NCBI RefSeq assembly: GCF_019633745.1
Contig: NZ_CP037968.1
Location: 1,990,789-2,054,788, forward strand
Length of the DNA stretch: 64,000 nucleotides
Reading direction: 5' to 3'
Source: Methanofollis formosanus
Lineage (GTDB): Archaea; Halobacteriota; Methanomicrobia; Methanomicrobiales; Methanofollaceae
In this document: positions 34,400 to 42,804 of the stretch, in pieces
Numbering within the stretch: the stretch's first letter is position 1
Layout: each line of letters begins with the position of its first letter
Position numbers and translations under genes: made by a program
The notes under the pieces: model-generated
What the model was told of the DNA's origin: nothing
What the model saw: only the letters and a program-made list of their open reading frames with translations
Database searches by the model: none

Positions 34400-36331
34400 A
34401 TGGAAAAGACTGTTTCTGACATCCTTGAGAAGAATGCGGACGAGGATCTCCTCCTTGGTTCAGGGATCTCCGACTCCTCGGAGATCGAGGTTCCTTCTAG
34501 GCTGATCGACCAGGTCATCGGCCAGGAGAACGCGGTGGAGGTGATCAAGAAGGCGGCCACCCAGCGCCGGCACGTGATGATGCTCGGCAACCCGGGCACC
34601 GGCAAGTCGATGCTTGCCAAGGCGATGGCCGAACTCCTCCCCAAAGAGGAGCTCAAGGACGTTCTCGTCTATCCGAACCTCGAGGACTCCAACAACCCGG
34701 TGATCAGGACGGTCGCCGCCGGCCGGGGCAAGCAGATCGTGGCGGCCCACAAGGCCGAGGCGGCAAAGCGCAAACAGATGCGCAACACCTTGATGATGCT
34801 CCTGGTCTTCGGCATCATGGGTTACTCCCTCATCACCGGACAGTGGCTGATGGGTATCATCGCATCGGCCTTCGTCTTCATGGCCCTCCAGTACATGCGG
34901 CCGCGTGAAGAGATGATGGTCCCGAAGCTCCTGGTCTCCAACGAAGAGAACGCCACCGCCCCCTTCATCGACGGCACGGGTTCGCATGCGGGCGCTCTTC
35001 TCGGCGACGTCCGCCACGACCCCTTCCAGTCGGGCGGGCTGGAGACCCCCTCCCACGACCGGGTCGAGGCCGGGGCGATCCACAAGGCGAACGGCGGTGT
35101 CCTCTTCATTGATGAGATCAACACCCTCACGCCGCACTCGCAGCAGAACCTCCTGACCGCCCTGCAGGAGGGGCAGTTCCCGATCACCGGCCAGTCCGAA
35201 CGCTCGAGCGGGGCGATGGTCAGGACCGAGGACGTGCCCTGCCGGTTCATTATGATCGCGGCCGGCAACCTGGACGCGATGCAGGGGATGCACCCGGCAC
35301 TCAGGTCCAGGATCCGCGGCTACGGCTACGAAGTCTATATGCAGGACACGATGCCCGACACCCCGGAGAACCGGGAGAAGTTTGTCAGGTTCATCGCCCA
35401 GGAGGTCAAGAACGACGGGAAGATCCCGCACTTCGACCGGTCTGCCATCGAAGAGGTGCTCAGGGAGGCCCAGCGCAGGTCCAACCGGAAGGGCCACCTC
35501 ACCCTGAAGCTCCGTGACATGGGCGGCCTGATCCGGGTGGCAGGCGACATCGCCAGGCAGGACGGGGCCGAGAAGACGACGGCCGAGCATGTGCTCAGGG
35601 CCAAGGGTTCGGCACGCTCCATCGAGCAGCAGATCTCCGACGAGTATATCCAGCGGAGCCGCGACTACGACCTGACCGTCGTCACCGGCACCGAGGTCGG
35701 TCGGGTGAACGGACTTGCGGTGATGGGTTCGGACTCGGGTTCGGTCCTCCCGATCATGGCCGAGGTCACCCCGACACAGGGGGCGACCGGTGCGGTCATC
35801 GCGACGGGTCAACTGAAAGAAATCGCTCAAGAATCCATCAAGAACGTCTCTGCGGTCCTCAAGAAGTTCACCGGCAAGGACATCAAGAACATGGACATCC
35901 ACGTCCAGTTCATCGGGACCTACGGCGGGGTCGAGGGCGACTCGGCCTCCATCTCGGTGGCGACCGCCGTGATCAGTGCCATTGAGGGGATCCCGGTCAG
36001 GCAGGACGTGGCGATGACCGGATCACTCTCGGTCCGCGGCGACGTCCTGCCCATTGGCGGGGTCACCTACAAGATCGAGGCCGCAGCCAAGGCCGGGATC
36101 AAGAAGGTGATCATCCCGCGGTCGAATGCGGACGACGTCCTCATCGAGGACCGTTACCGCGAGATGGTCGAGATCGTCCCGGTCGACCATATCGAAGAGG
36201 TGCTTGAGGAGGCACTGGTCCCGCAGAACCGCGAGCTCTTCCTGGACAAACTGAAAAAACTCGCGACCAGGCCGGTGAAGAAGGCGTTCGAGTCTTCTTC
36301 CGGTCTCGGGAGCAGACAGACGGCGGCGTGA
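34400..36331 (+). CDS. lonB: ATP-dependent membrane protease LonB
   Basis: 643 residues. Walker A GNPGTGKS at 63-70, two membrane helices (about 129-146 and 148-165) inserted in the AAA+ domain, Walker [11 protein letters not shown], then the protease domain with Ser515 (EGDSASIS) and Lys558 ([10 protein letters not shown]), spaced 43 residues as in archaeal LonB. It degrades unfolded and regulatory proteins at the membrane. ATG 34400 has GAGGT at a distance of ten bases; TTG 34376 would place that site inside the gene. It heads a proteolysis cluster with tldD and tldE. Confidence 0.97.
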   Translation: MEKTVSDILEKNADEDLLLGSGISDSSEIEVPSRLIDQVIGQENAVEVIKKAATQRRHVMMLGNPGTGKSMLAKAMAELLPKEELKDVLVYPNLEDSNNPVIRTVAAGRGKQIVAAHKAEAAKRKQMRNTLMMLLVFGIMGYSLITGQWLMGIIASAFVFMALQYMRPREEMMVPKLLVSNEENATAPFIDGTGSHAGALLGDVRHDPFQSGGLETPSHDRVEAGAIHKANGGVLFIDEINTLTPHSQQNLLTALQEGQFPITGQSERSSGAMVRTEDVPCRFIMIAAGNLDAMQGMHPALRSRIRGYGYEVYMQDTMPDTPENREKFVRFIAQEVKNDGKIPHFDRSAIEEVLREAQRRSNRKGHLTLKLRDMGGLIRVAGDIARQDGAEKTTAEHVLRAKGSARSIEQQISDEYIQRSRDYDLTVVTGTEVGRVNGLAVMGSDSGSVLPIMAEVTPTQGATGAVIATGQLKEIAQESIKNVSAVLKKFTGKDIKNMDIHVQFIGTYGGVEGDSASISVATAVISAIEGIPVRQDVAMTGSLSVRGDVLPIGGVTYKIEAAAKAGIKKVIIPRSNADDVLIEDRYREMVEIVPVDHIEEVLEEALVPQNRELFLDKLKKLATRPVKKAFESSSGLGSRQTAA

Positions 36332-36335
36332 GACG

Positions 36336-37661
36336 ATGGAGAACGTCCGCTACTATGACGTCCGCCACGTCCACGGTTCCTCGACGCATGTCGATATCGA
36401 CAACGGGATCGTGGAGTCGGCGGGCACCAGCTATTTTGATCACGCGGTGGTCAGGGTGCTCGGCCCGAAGGGCTGGGGCGTCCTGACCCTGGACGCCTTC
36501 GACCCGGAGGCCTCCCTTGAACCCCTCATTGAGAAGGGGTTGCGCCTCGCTGTTCTCACCGGCGAGGAGGTCGACCTTGCTCCGGTGCCCCGCCGAATGC
36601 TCGGGGTGCCCGGCGTTACCGAAGATCCCCGGGAGGTCTCCCTCGAAGAGAAGACCGAGGTGCTTGCCGGGATCGAGGCGGCCGCCCGTCTGCCCGGGAT
36701 CGTGAACACCCGCGCCCGGTATTCGGAGGTGATCGAGGCGGTGCGGTTCTTCGACTCCTCAGGGACCGAGTGTTCGTACGAGATTCCTCGCTGCGGGTTC
36801 TCGGTGACGGCGGTCGCCGCCAGAGAGGGCGAGATGCAGATGGGCCGCGAGAGCGAGTATACCATCCTCGGCTTCAACCTCAGGCATCGCCAGGAGATGG
36901 GGACGAAGGCGGCCGGTACGGCCGCCGCCCTCCTCGACGCAAAGGCGGCGAAAGGAGGACGGATGCGGGCGGTCCTCGACCCCGAACTCGCGGGCGTCTT
37001 TGCCCACGAGGCGATCGGGCATGCGAGCGAGGGCGACCTGGTGCAGGAGGGCTCCTCGGTGCTGGCCGGGCGGACCGGCGAACAGATCGGCGCTGCCGGC
37101 CTCACCATCGTCGACGACCCCACGCTCCCCGAGTTCGGGTTCGAACCGGTGGATGCCGAAGGGGTCGCCGTCGGGCGGACCGAACTGATCAAGGACGGGC
37201 GGGTGAACGCCTTCATGCACTCCCGCCAGACCCTGGCGGCGGTCGGCAACGGTGTTGCAGGGCATGCACGGGCCAGCGCTGGCGATCTGCCCCTGGTGCG
37301 GATGAGCAACACCTTCATCCAGGAAGGGGACGCCTCGTACGACGAGGTCGTCGCCGAGTGCCGGAACGGGATCCTGCTCAAGGGGTCCCGGGGCGGCCAG
37401 GTCGATCCCGGCCGCGGGGTCTTCCAGTTCAATGCCGAGTACGGCTACCTGATCGAGGACGGCGAACTCGGGGCGATGGTGCGCGACGTCTCGCTCTCGG
37501 GCGAGATCCTGGGGACGCTCCATGCGATCGCCCTCATCGGCAACGACCGCGAGATGCACCAGGGCTACTGCGGCAAGGGCGGGCAGAGCGTCCCGGTCAG
37601 CGACGGGTCGCCCCATGTCCTCCTTGAAAATGCGATGGTGGGTGGCAATGGAACTGATTGA
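36336..37661 (+). CDS. tldD: TldD-type metalloprotease subunit
   Basis: 441 residues with the zinc motif HEAIGH at 224-229 in FAHEAIGHASEGD, the TldD signature. TldD works with the non-catalytic TldE as a heterodimeric peptidase that trims unfolded peptides; in bacteria it matures microcin B17. Glycine-rich regions (GVAGHARASAGDLPLVRMSN) follow the family pattern. It starts four bases after lonB and overlaps tldE by 14 bases, so the three are one operon. Confidence 0.95.
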   Translation: MENVRYYDVRHVHGSSTHVDIDNGIVESAGTSYFDHAVVRVLGPKGWGVLTLDAFDPEASLEPLIEKGLRLAVLTGEEVDLAPVPRRMLGVPGVTEDPREVSLEEKTEVLAGIEAAARLPGIVNTRARYSEVIEAVRFFDSSGTECSYEIPRCGFSVTAVAAREGEMQMGRESEYTILGFNLRHRQEMGTKAAGTAAALLDAKAAKGGRMRAVLDPELAGVFAHEAIGHASEGDLVQEGSSVLAGRTGEQIGAAGLTIVDDPTLPEFGFEPVDAEGVAVGRTELIKDGRVNAFMHSRQTLAAVGNGVAGHARASAGDLPLVRMSNTFIQEGDASYDEVVAECRNGILLKGSRGGQVDPGRGVFQFNAEYGYLIEDGELGAMVRDVSLSGEILGTLHAIALIGNDREMHQGYCGKGGQSVPVSDGSPHVLLENAMVGGNGTD

Positions 37662-38931
37662 AGAGATCCTGACGTACGGCAGGACGCGGGCGGACGAGGT
37701 GGAGGTCTATGTCGCGGAGAGCGAGTCGGTCTCCGCCGACCTGAAGAAGAACCGGGTCGAGCATGCCGGCGGGTCGGAGGCGTTCGGGATCGGGATCCGG
37801 GTCATCGATCACGGCCGGATCGGGGTCTCGGCGACGAGCAGCAGGGAAGCGTGGCGGGCCTGTCTCGACGCCGCCCTGGCGAGTGCACGCCTCGCCCACC
37901 CGCAGGAATGGAAGGGTTTGCCCGGACCGGCAACGCTCCCTGACACCCCGGCGATCTTCGACGCCTCGCTTGCTCTCGACCCGGAGTGGTGCCGGAAAAC
38001 GCTCGAAGGGATGCTCGACGGGGCGAAAGAACACGACGCCGCCGTGACCGGGGGCGGGGCCTCGGTCAGCCGCGGGAAGGTGACGGTCGCGAACACTGCA
38101 GGCGTGCTCTACGAGCAGGAGCGGACGAGTGCCGGGTGCTCGCTGGAGTGCATCCACGAGCAGTCGACAGGATACGAGTTCGACACCTCCTGCTTTGCCG
38201 GCGAGATCGACCCGGTCAGGGTCGGGCGGGAAGCGGCCTTCTTTGCCGAGCACAGTGCGGACGGCGAGGAGATCGAGACCGGCGACTACGACCTGATCCT
38301 CTCCCCGGTCGCCCTTGCGCAGCTCCTGGGCTATGTGCTGGAACCAGCCCTCTCGGGTCGGAACGTCCATGCCGGGCGGTCGTGGCTTGCCGGGAAGCTC
38401 GGCGAGGTCTGTATCGGCGAGGAGATCTCGGTCTACGACGATCCTCTTGACCGCGGCACATCGAGCACGCGCTTTGATGCCGAGGGGATGCCGGCACGCA
38501 AACTCACCTTCTTCGACCACGGCGAACTGCGGAGTTATGCCTACGACCTCAGGACCGCCTACCGGTACGGGGCGGAGAGCACCGGGTCGGCGGTCCGCGG
38601 CGGAGCGGGTGGCGCCCCGGCCATCGGGGTTCACACCCTGGTCATCGACGGGCCCAGAGACACCGTCGATGACGAACGGGCGGTCTATGTCCACGACGTC
38701 GTGGGGGCGCACACCGCCAACCCCCTCACCGGCGACTTCTCGGTCGAACTCTCCAACCCCTCCTGGGTGGAGGGTGGTGAGTTCACCACGCCGGTGAAAG
38801 GAGCGATGTACGCCGGGAACGTCTTCACCCTCCTCGGCGAGGTCGTCGCCCTCGGCAGAGAGGAGCGGTCGATCGGCGGGGCCGTTCTACCGGCGGTAAG
38901 GTTAAGTGGGCAGCGTCTGATTGGTAGATGA
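37648..38931 (+). CDS. tldE: TldE/PmbA-type metalloprotease subunit
   Basis: 427 residues, homologous in layout to TldD but without HExxxH, as expected for TldE/PmbA. Family motifs include LKKNRVEHAGGSEAFGIGIR near the N terminus and SVYDDPLDRGTSSTRFDAEG, then NPLTGDFSVELSNPSWVEGG in the C-terminal half. It supplies the peptide tunnel of the TldD-TldE heterodimer. ATG 37648 sits after a GGTGGGTGG stretch inside the end of tldD; GTG 37642 is the alternative. Confidence 0.93.
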   Translation: MELIEEILTYGRTRADEVEVYVAESESVSADLKKNRVEHAGGSEAFGIGIRVIDHGRIGVSATSSREAWRACLDAALASARLAHPQEWKGLPGPATLPDTPAIFDASLALDPEWCRKTLEGMLDGAKEHDAAVTGGGASVSRGKVTVANTAGVLYEQERTSAGCSLECIHEQSTGYEFDTSCFAGEIDPVRVGREAAFFAEHSADGEEIETGDYDLILSPVALAQLLGYVLEPALSGRNVHAGRSWLAGKLGEVCIGEEISVYDDPLDRGTSSTRFDAEGMPARKLTFFDHGELRSYAYDLRTAYRYGAESTGSAVRGGAGGAPAIGVHTLVIDGPRDTVDDERAVYVHDVVGAHTANPLTGDFSVELSNPSWVEGGEFTTPVKGAMYAGNVFTLLGEVVALGREERSIGGAVLPAVRLSGQRLIGR

Positions 38932-38932
38932 G

Positions 38933-39196
38933 ATGATTGAGTCTATCATATTGATCGTCCTGATGGTCGGCGTCGCTGCTCTCCTCTACTACCTCTTCAG
39001 GGAGGGGGTGAAGCTGATCATCAACGCCATCGTCGGGCTTGTGGTCCTCTATCTCATCAACCTCTTCGATCTGATGAGTTATATCGGCGGCGGCGACCTC
39101 CCGATCACTTGGGCCTCGGTGATCATCTGCGCCCTTGGCGGCGTGGTGGGGGTGGTCCTCCTGGTCGTCCTCGACCTGGTGGGACTTTCCGTCTGA
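38933..39196 (+). CDS. BofA-like small membrane protein
   Basis: 87 residues with three membrane segments. MIESIILIVLMVGVAALLYY and the following KLIINAIVGLVVLYLINLF match the BofA family (pro-sigma-K processing inhibitor in Bacillus, where it controls a membrane metalloprotease). Archaeal homologues have no known role. It begins directly after tldE, so it may belong to the lonB-tldD-tldE operon. ATG 38933 preferred; TTG 38921 is possible. Confidence 0.75.
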   Translation: MIESIILIVLMVGVAALLYYLFREGVKLIINAIVGLVVLYLINLFDLMSYIGGGDLPITWASVIICALGGVVGVVLLVVLDLVGLSV

Positions 39197-39215
39197 ACGG
39201 GTTCTCTTTTTATTT

Positions 39216-39532
39216 GGATTTGTTGAATCGGACATGGAACGAGCGAACGCAACACCTCGATCAGACCCGGAGCATATCCCAAAAGTATCTGGACTGATCA
39301 GCCGTGCCGCCACCGAGAGAAGAAAGCGTGTTTCCTTGCTCTCTCGCACCGGGGGGTTTCACCCCCCGGACCCCCCACGACGAAGATAGGTGGGGGCGGC
39401 AATGAAGTGGTGTTCACGCCTGTTGTCAGGCTCCAGGGGAAAGAAAGGATCCATGCCCCCCGGAGACCCACAGGAATTTTCATCCCGTATGCTTGAGGTG
39501 TGCTCTCAACTCATGTGTGATTCTACAGAGCC
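39216..39532 (+). repeat. Dispersed intergenic repeat, copy E (near complete)
   Basis: Left end GGATTTGTTGAATC, hairpin CCGGGGGG-tttca-CCCCCCGG (39349-39369), second hairpin CCCCCAC-gacgaagatag-GTGGGGG (39373-39396), distal box GTATGCTTGAG (39488-39498) and right end GATTCTACAGAGCC (39519-39532). It fills the gap between the BofA-like gene and the convergent KaiC-like gene. Confidence 0.8.
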
Positions 39533-39576
39533 AAAACATCAAAAATTCTCGCGGCCTGCCTTCTCTCTCCACACAT

Positions 39577-40281
39577 TCAGAAAACATTCGCCTCAAAATA
39601 GACCTGCACCCGGTCCCTGAGAATTTCGTACGGCTTGATGCCCCTCGAATGGTCGGAACGCCGCATCTTTGCGACCTCGACGGCCGGGTGGACCTCGTCG
39701 AGTTCGCCTGACCTGACGTACCTGAGAAGGATGACGGTGTCGGCCATGTACTCGGCGAGAGCGTATTTACTCGAGTATGATCCGTTTTCTCTGGTCTCCG
39801 AGGTGAGAAGGAGAGTGCACGCCTCGTCCCGCATGATCTCGACAAACCTGAAGAGTTCCTTTCGCCGTGTCGCCTCGTCCGGGAAGAGTCCTTCGAAGAG
39901 CGAGATGGGATCGATGATCACCCGGTCGGCACCGACCTCCCGGATCAACTGGGGGAGTTCGTTTTTGAGGTGATTGATCGAGAGGGTGAAGTCGGTGGGG
40001 TCGAGTTTGATCACAAAGAGCGAGGTGTTCTTGAACTCCTCGACGTCCCATCCTTTCTGCTCCATGTGCCGGTAAAGCATCTCCTCGCGCTCGTCGAGGG
40101 AGAGATAGATGACTGTCTCCCCGTTTTTCAGACCCTCGTGAGCGAAGTGAAGGGCAAACGTCGTCTTCCCGGTGCCGTACGTCCCGATGATTGAGCAGAT
40201 ACTCTGCCGGATCAGTCCGCCGCCGAGCATCCGGTCGAGGCCGTCGATCCCGAACTGCACCCGCGGGGCGTCGTCGGTCAT
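39577..40281 (-). CDS. KaiC-like RecA-superfamily ATPase
   Basis: 234 residues: a KaiC domain with Walker A GTYGTGKTT (about 34-42), conserved LSLDEREEML following strand 3, Walker B RVIIDPISLF and a C-terminal basic region (VEVAKMRRSDHSRGIKPYEI). The family includes ArlH, the archaellum regulator, and various signalling ATPases. Its start overlaps the stop of the second KaiC-like gene by four bases, so the products may work as a pair. The pair is divergent from a pilus motor operon, suggesting a role in assembling or regulating surface filaments. Confidence 0.87.
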   Translation of the reverse strand: MTDDAPRVQFGIDGLDRMLGGGLIRQSICSIIGTYGTGKTTFALHFAHEGLKNGETVIYLSLDEREEMLYRHMEQKGWDVEEFKNTSLFVIKLDPTDFTLSINHLKNELPQLIREVGADRVIIDPISLFEGLFPDEATRRKELFRFVEIMRDEACTLLLTSETRENGSYSSKYALAEYMADTVILLRYVRSGELDEVHPAVEVAKMRRSDHSRGIKPYEILRDRVQVYFEANVF

Positions 40282-41111
40282 ATGACCACCCTGATATTGG
40301 AGACCTCGAACCCACTCCCCGGGGTGATCCGCACTGCGAACTTGACCAGATCCCGCTCCTCCAGATGAGGCATCACGCCCCTGAACTTCTGGACATACAT
40401 CGTCCGCTGCCGCCGCATCCCCTGCAAATCTTCCCATCTGAAGAGGATGACCGCGTCGGCGCAGTCCATCACCTCGAGTTCGTGCGGCCTGGAGAGGACG
40501 CCCTGTGCCAGGGGCAGATAGATCACCGATCCCCACCGCTTGGCGACCCGCTGGAGGCCGCGGAGAAATCCGGTGAAGGCTCGCCAGCGTTCCGGAGTGT
40601 CGGCCTGGGTGGCAAGTTCGGTGAGAGAGTCGACGATGATCACGCTCTGAGGGGCGGCCCCTGAGAGGAGTCCCGAGAGACTGGAGAGAATATCGTCGCG
40701 ATGAGATCGCTGATGCATCCTGGCGAGGAGGTCGGCGCCCTCCGAGTACCACTCGACCGGGACGATGCTGGAGTCGAAATAGACCTCAGAGAGATCCTCG
40801 AACCTGACCCCCTCCTCGATGACCGGATACATCTCCGGGCTCACCGAGAGGGCGACCTCCCCGAGGATGTCCTCCCTCACCCTGGTAACTGTGATATACA
40901 CCACCTCGCCGGCGAGACCCGTTCCGCTCCCGTTCCCGTTGTTGATCTTCTCCTTCGCGAGAGAGAGTGCCGATGTCCTGATAAAGTCGGTCATTCCCGA
41001 TCCGATATCGCCGAGAAGAAGGACCACAGAGCCGGGCGGGACGCCGCCTTCCAGTACCGGGTCGAGGGACGGGATGCCGGTCGGTATCTTGAGGTCTGTC
41101 CGTCTCCACAT
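40278..41111 (-). CDS. KaiC-like protein with degenerate Walker A
   Basis: 277 residues with a RecA/KaiC fold: IPTGIPSLDPVLEGGVPPGS at the N terminus, strand-loop LLLGDIGSGMTDF where Met40 replaces the Walker A lysine, Walker B-like SVIIVDSLTELA, and a KaiC-type C-terminal stretch (RQRTMYVQKFRGVMPHLEER). Loss of the lysine suggests weak or no ATP hydrolysis, so it may be a regulatory partner of the intact KaiC protein encoded next. A TATA box at 41138-41149 precedes it by about 30 bases. Confidence 0.82.
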   Translation of the reverse strand: MWRRTDLKIPTGIPSLDPVLEGGVPPGSVVLLLGDIGSGMTDFIRTSALSLAKEKINNGNGSGTGLAGEVVYITVTRVREDILGEVALSVSPEMYPVIEEGVRFEDLSEVYFDSSIVPVEWYSEGADLLARMHQRSHRDDILSSLSGLLSGAAPQSVIIVDSLTELATQADTPERWRAFTGFLRGLQRVAKRWGSVIYLPLAQGVLSRPHELEVMDCADAVILFRWEDLQGMRRQRTMYVQKFRGVMPHLEERDLVKFAVRITPGSGFEVSNIRVVI

Positions 41112-41136
41112 CAGTAATCCTAACGTTATGGTCGAC

Positions 41137-41190
41137 GGAATATAAATCCTTAGGAGGAGCCGTGGACTGGATAAATAGAGATAAATACCC
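41137..41190. promoter_or_regulatory. Divergent KaiC-pair / pilus-motor promoter region
   Basis: GGATTTATATTC (minus strand, 41138-41149) faces the KaiC-like genes. GGATAAATAGAGATAAATAC (41169-41188) faces the secretion ATPase. The spacing allows coordinate or competitive expression of both operons. Confidence 0.55.
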
Positions 41191-41223
41191 GTTCTGATCT
41201 ATCCTCCTGACAGGAAAAAAGTC

Positions 41224-42804
41224 ATGCGTATCTTCCCTTTCGGCAAGAGGTCAGACGGAGCCGATGTCCCTCCTCCCTATGACCCGAAGACCGACCCCCC
41301 TCTGGTCGAAGAGGTCGTACCGAACGATTATACTCTCCTTGACCGATACTGGGTGGAGGAAGGGCGGTCGCTCGTCTGCATCCTGAGAGACACCCGGACC
41401 GGCCAGCCGGAGTATCATCTCCTCGAACCTCCGCTCACTTCCTTCGAGCACGAACTCCTCGAACGCCTCCATGAGGACCTGAGAGACGTCCTGGTTCTCT
41501 CAGACGAGGATCTCAGAGAGGCGGACCGTCGTCAGGTGCTTCTGCGCCGGACCGACGACCTCCTGCAGGAGTATGGTCTGGACCCCGGTCCGGAGACGAG
41601 ATGGCGGATCGAGTACTACCTCCTCCGCACGTTCCTGGGGTGGTCCAGGATCGACGGACTGATGAAGGACGAGGAGATCGAGGACATCTCCTGTGACGGC
41701 ACCGGCGTGCCGCTCTTCCTGTACCATCGGCGGTACCGAAACATCAGGACCAACCTCGTCTTCTCCGAGAACGAACTCGACTCCCTTGCCATTGCGCTTG
41801 CGCAACGTTCTGGCAAACACGTCTCGATCGGTTCTCCGGTGGTGGACGCCACCCTCCCCGAGGGCTCCAGGCTGCAGCTCACCTTCGGGCGCGAGGTCTC
41901 GGCGCGGGGCACTTCGTTTACGATCAGGAAGTTCAGGCCCGAGCCCTTCACCCCGGTCGAACTCCTCGCGCTCGGCACCTTCTCGGCCGAAGAACTTTCC
42001 TACTTCTGGCTGGCGATCGAGAACAACAAGAGCCTCCTCTTCATCGGGGGCACGGCGTCGGGCAAGACCACCTCGCTCAACGCCGTCTCCCACTTCATCC
42101 CCCCGCTTGCCAAGGTCGTCTCCATCGAGGACACCAGGGAGATCACGCTGTACCACGAGAACTGGGTCGCCTCAGTGACGAGGGACACGGTCGCAGGAGA
42201 GGAAGGGTCAGGGATCTCGATGTTCGATCTCCTGAAGGCGGCGATGCGTCAGCGGCCCGAGTACATTCTGGTCGGCGAGGTGCGCGGGCGGGAGGCCCAG
42301 ACCCTCTTCCAGGCGATGAACACCGGGCACACCACCTTCTCGACCCTCCACGCCGGTTCGATCGACGCCGCGATTCACCGGCTCGAGAACGAACCTCTCG
42401 AAGTCCCGCGCAGCACCATCCAGGCCCTCGACATCGCCAGTCTCCAGGCGCTCATTCACCGGGGGACCGAACGGGTGCGGCGCTGCCAGGAGATCGTGGA
42501 GATCGCCGCGGTCGACCCCGGCACCGGGAATCTCCAGGTGAACACCGTCTTCGAGTACGACCCTGTCCAGGACAGGATGCGCTATACCGGGCGGTCGCTG
42601 GTGTATGCCAGGATCATGGAAGCCCGCGGCTGGACCCGCGATCGGCTGGAAGAGGAGATCAGGGTGCGGGTCAGCGTGCTTGAGGCGCTGGCGGCCGCCG
42701 GGATCGCCGAATCCCGGGCGGTCTCGCAAATCCTTCACGCCTTCGCGATCGACCGCGAGCAGGTGACCGGACACCTCGACGACCTTTCAGGACTGCTCCC
42801 ATGA
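41224..42804 (+). CDS. Type II/IV secretion ATPase (archaeal pilus motor)
   Basis: 526 residues. An N-terminal acidic adaptor domain (about 1-150) precedes a GspE/TadA core with Walker A GGTASGKTTS, Asp box SIEDTREITLYHENW, Walker B YILVGEVRGREAQTLF and His box GHTTFSTLHAGS. It powers pilin assembly or secretion of a type IV-like filament. A TATA-type sequence precedes it and its last bases overlap the membrane platform gene (ATGA), the usual pairing for archaeal T4P loci. It is ArlI-related but nothing nearby shows archaellum genes, so a pilus or unknown filament is more likely. Confidence 0.93.
   Translation: MRIFPFGKRSDGADVPPPYDPKTDPPLVEEVVPNDYTLLDRYWVEEGRSLVCILRDTRTGQPEYHLLEPPLTSFEHELLERLHEDLRDVLVLSDEDLREADRRQVLLRRTDDLLQEYGLDPGPETRWRIEYYLLRTFLGWSRIDGLMKDEEIEDISCDGTGVPLFLYHRRYRNIRTNLVFSENELDSLAIALAQRSGKHVSIGSPVVDATLPEGSRLQLTFGREVSARGTSFTIRKFRPEPFTPVELLALGTFSAEELSYFWLAIENNKSLLFIGGTASGKTTSLNAVSHFIPPLAKVVSIEDTREITLYHENWVASVTRDTVAGEEGSGISMFDLLKAAMRQRPEYILVGEVRGREAQTLFQAMNTGHTTFSTLHAGSIDAAIHRLENEPLEVPRSTIQALDIASLQALIHRGTERVRRCQEIVEIAAVDPGTGNLQVNTVFEYDPVQDRMRYTGRSLVYARIMEARGWTRDRLEEEIRVRVSVLEALAAAGIAESRAVSQILHAFAIDREQVTGHLDDLSGLLP

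Noticed and set aside
34460-35902. Long minus-strand open frame opposite lonB
   Set aside because: It is the shadow of a highly conserved gene with no promoter or ribosome-binding site of its own.
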